Shown piece after piece: positions 26,713 through 35,131 of a DNA stretch of 64,000 nt. The DNA lies in NCBI GenBank assembly GCA_030447315.1, contig JAUJPD010000004.1, positions 55,340-119,339 on the forward strand, read 5' to 3'. This stretch comes from Actinomycetota bacterium (GTDB taxonomy: Bacteria > Actinomycetota > CADDZG01 > WHSQ01). The translations under genes and the position numbers were made by a program. Each line of letters starts with the position of its first letter. Within the stretch, counting starts at the first letter, position 1. A model generated the notes under the pieces. It was not told the DNA's origin. It was given only the letters and a program-made list of their open reading frames with translations, and made no database searches.

Positions 26713-27756
26713 CTAGCTCACCTCGAACGAGCTGACCCAGCCCAGGTCGACGAACTCGGTGAAGTGGGCATGGAAGATGAAGTTGCCCGGGAACTTGTAG
26801 CTGAACTCGAGCATGTGACGCTCCGCTTGTCCCATCGAGATGATGTCGGTGAACTCGTCCGGCACCAGCTTGGTCCCGGTGCGATAAAGGTTGAAGAAGT
26901 TCGCGTGCAGGTGCAGCGAGTTGATCGGGTCGAACTCGGTCACGTTGATCAGGTGGACCCGCTGGAGCTGGTTGCGCTCGATCTGGATCGGCTCGTTCAG
27001 GTAGCCGAACGCGATCGTGTTTATCGCGTAGACCTCGTTGCCACCGTCGAAGTTGGTGTCGAAGGCGTTCATGATCATGACCATCTCGTTCGCCTCGGGC
27101 CGTCCCTTCTTCGGGTCGACGATGAACGCGCCGTAGAGGCCCCGGTGGATGTGTTGGATCAGCGGTAGCGAATGGCAGTGGTAGAGGTGCGTGCCGAACG
27201 GCTCCGCGATGAAGTCATAGGTGAAGGTCTCGCCCGGGGCGGCCTCGCCTGCTCCCGGGATCCCGTCCATCTCAGATGGATGTATCCCGTGGAAGTGCAT
27301 CGTGTGAGGGTGAGCGCTTCCGTTGGTGAACCTGACCCGGACACGGTCCCCTTCGGTGACCCTCATGCTCGGCCCCGGAACCCGGCCGTTATAGGTCCAC
27401 GCCGGGAAGAAAACTCCCGGAGCGACCTCGATCTCTTTGTCCACCGCCACGATCTCGAACTCGCGCACCGTGCGACCGGAGGCGTCTGTGGACACCACGC
27501 CGGTGTCGAACTCGGTTAGCAGCTCTTGTGGCGTGAAACCGTTGCGGGCGTGATCCACGCGTCCGACCGCGCCGTGGCCGTGACCGCGCGTGGGCGCACC
27601 CGTGGTCGAATGCTGCGCGTCGTGCCCGTTGGAGCTCTCCTGCGCCACGAGAAGCTCTTTGCCTCCGAGGACCGCAGCTCCTCCTAGTGCGCCGGCCGCG
27701 CCCGCCCGCCTCAGAAAGCTTCTCCTGTCTATGCTTCTCCTGTCTATGCCACCCAT
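26713..27756 (-). CDS. Multicopper oxidase domain protein, Tat signal
   Basis: SIDRRSFLRRAGAAGALGG; Cu motifs HTMHFHGIH, GTHLYHCHS, SLHLHANFF, NFIFHAHFTEF. Confidence 0.92.
   Translation of the reverse strand: MGGIDRRSIDRRSFLRRAGAAGALGGAAVLGGKELLVAQESSNGHDAQHSTTGAPTRGHGHGAVGRVDHARNGFTPQELLTEFDTGVVSTDASGRTVREFEIVAVDKEIEVAPGVFFPAWTYNGRVPGPSMRVTEGDRVRVRFTNGSAHPHTMHFHGIHPSEMDGIPGAGEAAPGETFTYDFIAEPFGTHLYHCHSLPLIQHIHRGLYGAFIVDPKKGRPEANEMVMIMNAFDTNFDGGNEVYAINTIAFGYLNEPIQIERNQLQRVHLINVTEFDPINSLHLHANFFNLYRTGTKLVPDEFTDIISMGQAERHMLEFSYKFPGNFIFHAHFTEFVDLGWVSSFEVS
27719..27748. repeat. Perfect 15-bp tandem duplication
   Basis: CTTCTCCTGTCTATG x2 at 27719-27733 and 27734-27748; encodes duplicated SIDRR in the Tat signal. 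Confidence 0.95.
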
Positions 27757-28418
27757 ACGACCTCCGATATCTCCTTGGACAACGCGTTCACGTGCTCTTC
27801 ATCTCCCTCGATGGACACGAACAGCGGCCCTCCCACCGGACCGCGCCCCACGACCTGCAGCCGGCTGCCCGGCCTGATCCCCAACCGCGCGAGGTAGCGC
27901 AGAGCCTCGCCCTGGGCATCGGAGACACGATCCACCGCTACCGATTCGCCCTCGCTCGCCTCCCACAGGAGCCGCGCCGACAGCGGCGGCATCGAGCCGT
28001 CCTTGGCCGGGATCGGGTGACCGTGAGGATCCACGGTCGGATTGCCCAGGCGGGCCGCGATCCTGTCCTCGAGCTCTTCGGACAAGACGTGCTCGAGGAC
28101 CTCGGCCTCGGCATGCACCTCATCCCACGGAACCCCCAGGGCCTCGGCCAGGTAGGTCTCGAGCAGGCGGTGGTGGCGGATCACCTCGAGGGCGATCTTC
28201 CGGCCGGGCTCGGTCAGAACCGCACCGTGATAGCTGGCGTGGTCGACCAGGCCCAGCGACGCGAGCTTCTTGAGCATGTTCGTCGTGGATGCCGGGCTCA
28301 CCCCCAGACGGAGCGAAAGCGACTGCGTGGACACGGGGCGGCTGTCGTCGCCCGCCTCCACCGGCAGCATGTAGATCGCCTTCAGGTAGTCCTGGACGGC
28401 CGGGCTGTGACGTGGCAT
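27744..28418 (-). CDS. DtxR/MntR-family metal-dependent transcriptional regulator
   Basis: VQDYLKAIYMLPVE...LSLRLGVSPASTTNMLKKLASLGLV...EVIRHHRLLETYLAEALGVPWDEVHAEAEVLEHVLSEELEDRIAARLG plus C-terminal FeoA/SH3-like domain. Confidence 0.93.
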   Translation of the reverse strand: MPRHSPAVQDYLKAIYMLPVEAGDDSRPVSTQSLSLRLGVSPASTTNMLKKLASLGLVDHASYHGAVLTEPGRKIALEVIRHHRLLETYLAEALGVPWDEVHAEAEVLEHVLSEELEDRIAARLGNPTVDPHGHPIPAKDGSMPPLSARLLWEASEGESVAVDRVSDAQGEALRYLARLGIRPGSRLQVVGRGPVGGPLFVSIEGDEEHVNALSKEISEVVWVA

Positions 28419-28427
28419 ATCCCTATA

Positions 28428-28441
28428 TTAGCCGAGACTAA
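28428..28441. promoter_or_regulatory. Candidate DtxR-family operator
   Basis: TTAGCCGAGACTAA (TTAG-N6-CTAA) 10 nt upstream of the regulator start codon. Confidence 0.45.
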
Positions 28442-28448
28442 AACTACG

Positions 28449-28808
28449 TCAACCCTTGCTCGCCCGGTGGGTGTAGAGGTCCAGCGCGACCCACAGGGTC
28501 TTGGAGTAGGGGAAGAAGAGGAACGGCAGGATCCCGTTGGTGAGGAGCCCCGCGGCGAGCAGGAACTGCCAGTCGATGTCGGGCCATGTGGTTATCAAGC
28601 CCCCCACGAACAACAACGCGAAGATCGCTTCGACGAAGGCGGTGTTGAGGACGATCGCCATCACCCAGTAACCCTCTTCCCGTGCGAACAGCAGGCCGCA
28701 CCGGGGGCAGCTCTCACGTGTGTTGAACCAGGAGGTCCATATGTCGCGCTCGCCGCAGCGAGGGCACCTTCGGCCCAGAGCGCGGGCGACCAACGTCTTT
28801 ACGGACAT
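28449..28808 (-). CDS. DUF983-family protein
   Basis: CPRCGERDIWTSWFNTRESCPRCGLLFAREEGYW followed by TM segments. Confidence 0.85.
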   Translation of the reverse strand: MSVKTLVARALGRRCPRCGERDIWTSWFNTRESCPRCGLLFAREEGYWVMAIVLNTAFVEAIFALLFVGGLITTWPDIDWQFLLAAGLLTNGILPFLFFPYSKTLWVALDLYTHRASKG

Positions 28809-28846
28809 CCGAAACCTCCTGGCAACCTGGGACTACGCTCTGAGAG

Positions 28847-30232
28847 GTGAAGCCGAGCCCGACCCGAGCCGCCGAGCGCGCGGCTCGCGCCGCCTTGTTC
28901 ATCACCGCCACCCTTGCCGCCGCGAAGATAGCGGTTTGGCTCGCGACCGCGAGCCTGGCGGTGCTATCCCAGGCGTTGGACTCCCTGCTGGACATGGTGG
29001 CACTGGCGTTGGTCTACCTGGCCGTGCGGATCGCGTCTCGCCCCGCGGATCAAAGTCATCACTATGGTCACGGGAAGGCAGAGAACCTGGCGGCGTTCGC
29101 GCAAACGATCTTCTTGGGCATCATCGTTGCCGGGGTCGCGATCGAAGCCATCCGGCGTCTCGGCTCTGAAGCGTCCGCGGTCGAAACCCCCGCGTACGCC
29201 TTCGCGTTGCTGGCGCTGTCGGGGATCACGGACGCCATTCGGGCGGTCGTGCTGACGCGGGCCGCCCGCCGGGAACGCTCCGAAGCTCTTGGGGCGGGAG
29301 CGCTCAATATCGCCACCGACGTCGGAACCGTGATCGTCGTCCTGGTGAGCTTGGCCCTCACCAGAATGGGGGTCGAGCGCGCCGACCCCTTCGGCGGTCT
29401 CGTGATCGCTGTCGCGGTGGCGGTGGCCGCATACCGCCTCGGCCGGCGCTCGGTCGACGTCTTGATGGACCGCGCTCCGGACCTTCCGGCGAAAGCCATC
29501 GGAGAGGCGGCCGCTCGCGCCGGCGGAGTGACAGAGACACGTCGCGTGCGGGTACGCGGCACATCGGACCATTTGTTCGCGGACATCACCGTCGCCGCGG
29601 GCCGCACGGCTTCCTTGGAACGAGCACACGACATCGCAGAAGCGGTGGAGCAAGAGATCCGCGCGGTGGCTCCCGGCACCGACGTCGTCGTGCACGTCGA
29701 GCCGGTGTCGGAGACGTCTGAGCTCATCGAGCGGGCGCAGGCGGCGGCGAGCAGGGTGGACGGCGTCCGCGAGGTCCACAACGTGTTGGTCCACGCCTTC
29801 CAGGAAGACGGGCACAGAAGACTGCACGTCACGCTGCACGCCAAGGTCTTCAACGACACCTCTCTAGGCGACGCTCACGCTCTCTCGGACGCGGTGGAAG
29901 ATTCAGTCGTTCGCGAGCTGGGCCCCGGCGTACGCGTGGACACCCACATCGAGCCCCTGAAGAAGACGGCGGCGGGGCGAGACGTGACGGCCGACCAGGC
30001 AGAGCTTTGTGCGGCGGTGGAAAAGGCCGCTCTGGAAGAGACGGACGTCGTTGATTGTCATGAGGTGCTCATCACCTCCAGCGATGAGGGCTTGGTGGTG
30101 GTCGCGCACGTGACCGGGCGCGGCGATCTTCCACTGAGCCGCCTGCACGAGGCCTCTGACCGCATCGAGAAGCGCATCCACGAGGAGCGTTCCGACGTCG
30201 CCGCGGTGGTTCTCCACTTCGAGCCCGCCTGA
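28847..30232 (+). CDS. Cation diffusion facilitator (CDF) transporter with extended C-terminus
   Basis: QALDSLLDMVALALVYLAVRIASRPADQSHHYGHGKAENLAA; three successive ferredoxin-like (ZT_dimer-like) C-terminal units. Confidence 0.93.
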   Translation: MKPSPTRAAERAARAALFITATLAAAKIAVWLATASLAVLSQALDSLLDMVALALVYLAVRIASRPADQSHHYGHGKAENLAAFAQTIFLGIIVAGVAIEAIRRLGSEASAVETPAYAFALLALSGITDAIRAVVLTRAARRERSEALGAGALNIATDVGTVIVVLVSLALTRMGVERADPFGGLVIAVAVAVAAYRLGRRSVDVLMDRAPDLPAKAIGEAAARAGGVTETRRVRVRGTSDHLFADITVAAGRTASLERAHDIAEAVEQEIRAVAPGTDVVVHVEPVSETSELIERAQAAASRVDGVREVHNVLVHAFQEDGHRRLHVTLHAKVFNDTSLGDAHALSDAVEDSVVRELGPGVRVDTHIEPLKKTAAGRDVTADQAELCAAVEKAALEETDVVDCHEVLITSSDEGLVVVAHVTGRGDLPLSRLHEASDRIEKRIHEERSDVAAVVLHFEPA

Positions 30233-30306
30233 ACCCGAGGCATTCGCAGCGCCTTCGGCACCCTCACGATCCAGGCGTGAAGATCCTGGCGTACCGATGA
30301 AGATGC

Positions 30307-31818
30307 CTAGCCGACATCTACCTCTACGGAGTGGTAGCCGCTAGATCCGGCGGGATGGGGAGGCGTCTCTTCGGCGCTCTGAACGGCACCTTCACCGTCG
30401 ATCGCTCGACAGAGCACGGTCGCGCTGCCGGCTTCCTGCGGCGTCCAGCGGAACGCCCACAGCCGCCACGAGTTGTCGCTGATGGGTTCCTTCACCTCGG
30501 CGGGTTCCCAGGTGCCACCTCCATCGGTCGACACCTCGACGGCCGAGACCCCTCGGTCGCCGGCCCACGCCACACCCGCTATCCAGGTCTCGGCCCCCAC
30601 CTTCGCCCCTCCGTCATCACCGGCTACGTCGATGCGCGACTGGGTCTTGACGATGGCGCGATCGGACCACCCACGGTCCATCCAGTAGCCCTGGTAGTCG
30701 ATCGTCACCAACTCGATCGACTGCAACCACTTCACGTTCTTCATGCCGTAGATGGCGGGGACACGCACGCGGCACGGGAACCCGTGCTCACGGCTCAATG
30801 GTTCGCCGTTCTGAGCAAACGTCAGCAGGACCGCCGGATCGCGAGCTACCTCTAAGGGGATCGAGTCCTTGTAGCCGTCGGCCCCCGTGAAGACGACATC
30901 GACCACGCCCTCGTTCGGACCGGCCTGCTCCACCACGTCGCGCAGTCGCACCCCGCGCCATGCGGAGTGACCAACCAAGGGCCCCCCGACCTCGTTCGAG
31001 ATGCAACTGAGCACGGAGTAGTGCTCGACGACTTCGAACTCGCTCTGCAAGGACGAGAAGTCAAGCTCGAAGGGCTTCGCTACCTCTCCCATGATCGGGA
31101 GGGACCACGAGTCCGCCTCCACCGTGGGCTGCACGAGGTTGATATCGATGACGTAGTGGGCCTCCGGCGTGGTGATCTCCTCCGTCAACCCGGCGATCTC
31201 CGGGAATGGGGGCCGGGCCGGCACCCGCGCAGGCACCAGCGCGTCCGCGATGGCGACATTCCGATCGGGACCTCCCAATCTGCGGACGAACCAGCCGATC
31301 ACTCCTCCACCCACCGCGATGGCCATCACTCCACCCGTGCCCAACTTCAGAACCCGGCGCCGCCCCAGGTCGGTCGTCTCGTGGCTATCGTCGGAGGCTG
31401 CCAGAGCCTTCGCCGCGACCCCGTAGATCGCCACGGCCACCACCAGAGTCAGCGCCATAGGAACGGGCGAGATCTCCTCCGACGGCTCGACCGCGGCCGC
31501 GAGGCCCGAGAGAACGGCAAGCACCGCCCCGGCAACAAAAGGCCTCGGTCTTTCCGGCGCTGCCGTTCGCACGAGAGCTTCGGCCCCCGCGGCCACCGCC
31601 CCGGCCAGCGCGCCTAGGGTCGCAAGCCGAAGAGCCCAGTGGCCCAGAAGCTCGATGAAGAAGGTGGCCACGTCTCCGGGCGTCTCGCGGACCAGGGCGC
31701 CTGCCAGTGACGTCGGTGGGAACACCACCGCGTTGCTGATCCCGGCCACCACCCAGAGAAAGGCCAATGCGATGACGGCCGCGAGAGCCCCCACACGGCG
31801 CGTCCGGCCTCTTTCCAC
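30307..31818 (-). CDS. Membrane-anchored molybdopterin-dependent oxidoreductase (sulfite oxidase family)
   Basis: N-terminal TM bundle; VLSCISNEVGGPLVGHSAWRGVRLRDVV, HGFPCRVRVPAIYGMKNVKWL, GYWMDRGWSD; C-terminal Mo-co dimerisation domain. Confidence 0.93.
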   Translation of the reverse strand: MERGRTRRVGALAAVIALAFLWVVAGISNAVVFPPTSLAGALVRETPGDVATFFIELLGHWALRLATLGALAGAVAAGAEALVRTAAPERPRPFVAGAVLAVLSGLAAAVEPSEEISPVPMALTLVVAVAIYGVAAKALAASDDSHETTDLGRRRVLKLGTGGVMAIAVGGGVIGWFVRRLGGPDRNVAIADALVPARVPARPPFPEIAGLTEEITTPEAHYVIDINLVQPTVEADSWSLPIMGEVAKPFELDFSSLQSEFEVVEHYSVLSCISNEVGGPLVGHSAWRGVRLRDVVEQAGPNEGVVDVVFTGADGYKDSIPLEVARDPAVLLTFAQNGEPLSREHGFPCRVRVPAIYGMKNVKWLQSIELVTIDYQGYWMDRGWSDRAIVKTQSRIDVAGDDGGAKVGAETWIAGVAWAGDRGVSAVEVSTDGGGTWEPAEVKEPISDNSWRLWAFRWTPQEAGSATVLCRAIDGEGAVQSAEETPPHPAGSSGYHSVEVDVG

Positions 31819-31897
31819 TGGGCTCCTTCAGGCGCTTAGAAGAGAATGACCCCCATCATGCGCCGTGCGGGACCTTAAGAAAAAGCCGACGCGGTGA

Positions 31898-32296
31898 TCA
31901 GACGTTGCAGTCGTTCGCCTCGAGGCTCTTGAGCAAGGGAAGAAGCTCGTTGAACTCCTCCTTGCTGAGGTGCGCGTCCGCCCACTCTGGCTTGTTGGTG
32001 ACCACCGAAGAGAACGCCACGATGCAGAGATGCCGCTGTATCCCGCGCAAGACCCGGGCGGCCTCTTCACCATTCATGCGAGGCATGGAGTAGTCCAGGA
32101 TCACGTAGTCGGGATGATGCTGCATGGCCAGCGAGAGGGCTTCGACCCCGTCTTCCGCCTCGGCCACGATGTCGAACTCGGGGTCCGACGAGAACATCAC
32201 TTTGAGTAGCGAGCGGACCCCTTCTTCATCGTCCACCACCAAGATCTTCTTGGGACGTGTTTCAGGATCGCCGACGCCCGCGCCGCTGTCAGCCAT
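31898..32296 (-). CDS. Stand-alone response regulator receiver domain (CheY-like)
   Basis: KILVVDDEEGVRSLLKVMF...DYVILDYSMPRMNGEEAARVLR...VAFSSVVTNK. Confidence 0.9.
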   Translation of the reverse strand: MADSGAGVGDPETRPKKILVVDDEEGVRSLLKVMFSSDPEFDIVAEAEDGVEALSLAMQHHPDYVILDYSMPRMNGEEAARVLRGIQRHLCIVAFSSVVTNKPEWADAHLSKEEFNELLPLLKSLEANDCNV

Positions 32297-32334
32297 GCCG
32301 GAACGTTACCTTGCCTTGTTGGCACTTCGCGCCG

Positions 32335-32934
32335 CTACCAGCCTCGGTCTTTCCACTCCTGGAGCTGAGGCTTCTCCGCTCCGATGCTGGTGTCGTTCCC
32401 ATGACCCGGATAGACCACGGTCTCGTCCGGAAGAACGAAGAGCTTGTTCTCGATCCCGGCGATGATCTGACGGAAGGCGGCGGCATCTCCCCAGGTGTTT
32501 CCCGGCCCCCCCGGAAAGAGGGTGTCTCCGGAGATCAGGTGCCCTTCGGTGTAGAGGCAGACCCCCCCGGGGGTGTGACCGGGCGTGAACAAGACCCGGA
32601 CCGAACGATTCCCGAAGGACAGTTGATCTCCGTCCGCTAGAGGACGGTCGATCGCGACCGGATAATCCTCTGCCGGATGGGCGTAAACCGGCACCCCCAA
32701 CTTCTCTTTCAGCTCGGGTAACGCCTGCACATGATCCATGTGACCGTGGGTCTGGACGATGCCCACGATGCTCGCCCCCTCCGCCCGATCCAGGATCGTC
32801 CCGGCTTCGAAGGAACCGTCGACCAGCAAGGCCTGGTGGGTCTCTGGACACTCCAGCACGTAGACGTTGTTCTCCATGTTGCCGACCTGGATCTTGCGGA
32901 TGATCAGGTCGTCGCCTTCGTAGTGATGAGCCAT
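32335..32934 (-). CDS. MBL-fold metallohydrolase
   Basis: IVQTHGHMDHVQALPEL, FTPGHTPGGVCLY, HLISGDTLFPGGPGNTWGD, VVYPGHGNDTSIG. Confidence 0.93.
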   Translation of the reverse strand: MAHHYEGDDLIIRKIQVGNMENNVYVLECPETHQALLVDGSFEAGTILDRAEGASIVGIVQTHGHMDHVQALPELKEKLGVPVYAHPAEDYPVAIDRPLADGDQLSFGNRSVRVLFTPGHTPGGVCLYTEGHLISGDTLFPGGPGNTWGDAAAFRQIIAGIENKLFVLPDETVVYPGHGNDTSIGAEKPQLQEWKDRGW

Positions 32935-32945
32935 CGATCTCCTCC

Positions 32946-33785
32946 CTATGAAGCGACGGTGGCGGGAACCCCGCCTGCGTCGACGCGCGCACCGGCTTGG
33001 AGCGTGTACCGGACCAGTGCAAGGGCTTTGTCCGCCGCCGCGCTCGTAACGTTTCCCACCTTCAGATCCTCGGCTCGCACCTCGGCCCCCGGCTCGAGTG
33101 GAGAAGATGACTCCAGAACCGCCAGTCGCCGATTCACCTTGCCGCGGAAGTGGATCTTCGCCATCGCCTCCTGTCCGAGGTAGCAGCCCTTGTCGTAACG
33201 AACCGCGGTGGAATCCACGCCTGCCTCTTGCGGGAAGGTCTTGTCGTCCATCTCGCGCCCCCAGCGGGGAACACCGTGAGAGATCCGAAGTGCCTCGAGC
33301 TCGTCCTCCGAAGTGGTTTCGGCACCCGACCCGCTCAAGAGGTCGAGGATGCCTGCCACGCCCCCACGCTCGACCCACACGTATCCGGCGTCGACCCCGA
33401 GCGACGACGTTGGGTGCGCGGCGACGATCGAGCCGGACGAGGCGACCAGGTCCTGCCATCGGTCACCCACAACGAGCACGAGGCCGAGCTCGTCGGTGAC
33501 ATCGGAGATCCCTACTCGGGTCGCGAACACGTAGCGCTCTAGCTCTGCAGGCAGCGTACGCAACAGCTCCGGCTCGAAGTGCATCAAGATCGAGTCGTCG
33601 GTGGCGATCGTCTCCATGAAGGCCCGCATCCGCCCGTGAACCGTTATCAGCGCGGCATCCCGGGCTTCACCCGGCGCGGCGTCCTCGAAGGCCTGGGTCA
33701 GGACCTGGTGCAGGAACCAAGCTCGCTGCTCACCGGTGAATCGAAGCTTCCCCCGCTCCGAGCGATCGGCGAACAAGATGGTCAT
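32946..33785 (-). CDS. ygfZ: Folate-binding YgfZ/GcvT-like protein
   Basis: LRFTGEQRAWFLHQVLTQ and KGCYLGQEAMAKIHFRGKVNRRLAVL (YgfZ KGCYxGQE signature). Confidence 0.9.
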   Translation of the reverse strand: MTILFADRSERGKLRFTGEQRAWFLHQVLTQAFEDAAPGEARDAALITVHGRMRAFMETIATDDSILMHFEPELLRTLPAELERYVFATRVGISDVTDELGLVLVVGDRWQDLVASSGSIVAAHPTSSLGVDAGYVWVERGGVAGILDLLSGSGAETTSEDELEALRISHGVPRWGREMDDKTFPQEAGVDSTAVRYDKGCYLGQEAMAKIHFRGKVNRRLAVLESSSPLEPGAEVRAEDLKVGNVTSAAADKALALVRYTLQAGARVDAGGVPATVAS

Positions 33786-33887
33786 CCGCCCAGGGTCAAG
33801 CGGGGCACCGCGGGGCACCGCTCCGGCGCCGTCGGCTCGCCCGGCTCCGCTCGATGCGCAACGAGCGGAGGCGAGACGTGTTCGATC

Positions 33888-33956
33888 CCGGAGGAGCCTC
33901 CGCAGCAACTACTCGCTTCAGCGAGTAGTTGTGAGGACCGCGACGGAGGGGTCGGG
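33888..33956 (+). repeat. Dispersed palindromic repeat, copy 2
   Basis: GGAGGAGCCTCCGCAGCAACTACTCGCTTCAGCGAGTAGTTGTGAGGACCGCGACGGAGGGG; perfect 11-bp arms 33906-33916/33921-33931, TTCA loop. Confidence 0.85.
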
Positions 33957-33989
33957 CCGGCTCGCCGGAGCGGGCATTAGCCTTCGGCC

Positions 33990-35129
33990 GTGGACTTCAG
34001 GCTGTCGGACGATCTTCAACAGTTCCAGGCCGCCGCGCGCGAGTTCGCTCAGCGCGAGTTGGGGCCGAGGGTAGAAGAGGCCGAACGGACCGAGAGAACG
34101 CCTCTGGATCTCTTCAAGGCGGCGGGCGAGGCCGGCTTCCTCGGGATCCGTTATCCCGAGGAACTCGGAGGTTCGGGTGCGAGCTGTTTGGCCGAGGTCA
34201 TCTTGCGAGAGGAGATGGGGGCGGTCTGCTCCGGTCTGGCCGCCGCTCTGTCGGTGTCGTCGCACCTCGGGACCTATCCGATCCACGCCTTCGGCACCGA
34301 GGAGCAGAAGAAGACGTATCTGGTCCCCGTCCTGAAGGGCGAGAAGGTCAGCGCCTTCGGGTTGACGGAGCCCAATGCCGGCTCGGACGTCCGCGGGATC
34401 CAAACCAAGGCCGTCGCTCGCGACGGGGGCTGGGTCTTGAACGGGACCAAGACCTTCATCACCAACGCGCCGATCGCGGACTACGTCATCGTCGTTGCCT
34501 ACACGGACCCCACGGCGGGGATCGAGGGGATGGCGCTGTTCGTCGTCGAGACCTCTGCTCCGGGCGTGGGCATCAACCGCATCAAGAAGATGGGCAACCT
34601 GTCGTCGGAGATCGCCGAGGTGGTCTTGCAAGACGTCTTCGTCGCCGACGAGGCCTGTTTGGGCGGAGATCGGGGCGCGTTCAAGCGCGTCATGACCACC
34701 TTGAACATCGGGCGGGTCGTGGTGTCGGGAGGCGCTCTAGGTGTGGCGCGCGCGGCGCTCGATTCGGCGGTCGAGTACGCGAAGGATCGCACCGCGTTCG
34801 GCAACGCGATCGGCAGTTACCAGGGTGTGGCCTTTCCGCTGGCCCGGTCGCATGCGCAGATCGACTCGGCCCGCCTCGCCGTGTACCGAGCAGCCACGCT
34901 GTTCGACGAGGGCCACAACCCGGTTCAAGAGACCTCGGTCGCCAAATACCTGGCGGGTGAAGCGGCCATCGATGTCACCGACAGAGCGATGCGCGTTTTC
35001 GGCGGCTATGGCTACATGCGCGAGTACCCGATCGAACGGCACTACCGGGACGCCCGCTACTTCGCCATCGTCGAGGGAACGCAGGAGATACATCTGCGAG
35101 TCATCTCGCGCCAACTAGGTCTCGGCTAG
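33990..35129 (+). CDS. Acyl-CoA dehydrogenase
   Basis: AFGLTEPNAGSDVRGIQTKAVARDGGWVLNGTKTFITNAPIAD; C-terminal RVFGGYGYMREYPIERHYRDARYFAIVEGTQEIHLRVISRQL. Confidence 0.95.
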   Translation: MDFRLSDDLQQFQAAAREFAQRELGPRVEEAERTERTPLDLFKAAGEAGFLGIRYPEELGGSGASCLAEVILREEMGAVCSGLAAALSVSSHLGTYPIHAFGTEEQKKTYLVPVLKGEKVSAFGLTEPNAGSDVRGIQTKAVARDGGWVLNGTKTFITNAPIADYVIVVAYTDPTAGIEGMALFVVETSAPGVGINRIKKMGNLSSEIAEVVLQDVFVADEACLGGDRGAFKRVMTTLNIGRVVVSGGALGVARAALDSAVEYAKDRTAFGNAIGSYQGVAFPLARSHAQIDSARLAVYRAATLFDEGHNPVQETSVAKYLAGEAAIDVTDRAMRVFGGYGYMREYPIERHYRDARYFAIVEGTQEIHLRVISRQLGLG

Positions 35130-35131
35130 CT

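Noticed and set aside
32335-33459. 374-aa extension of the MBL-fold ORF
   Set aside because: Upstream part overlaps ygfZ in another frame; ATG at 32934 gives a complete MBL protein.
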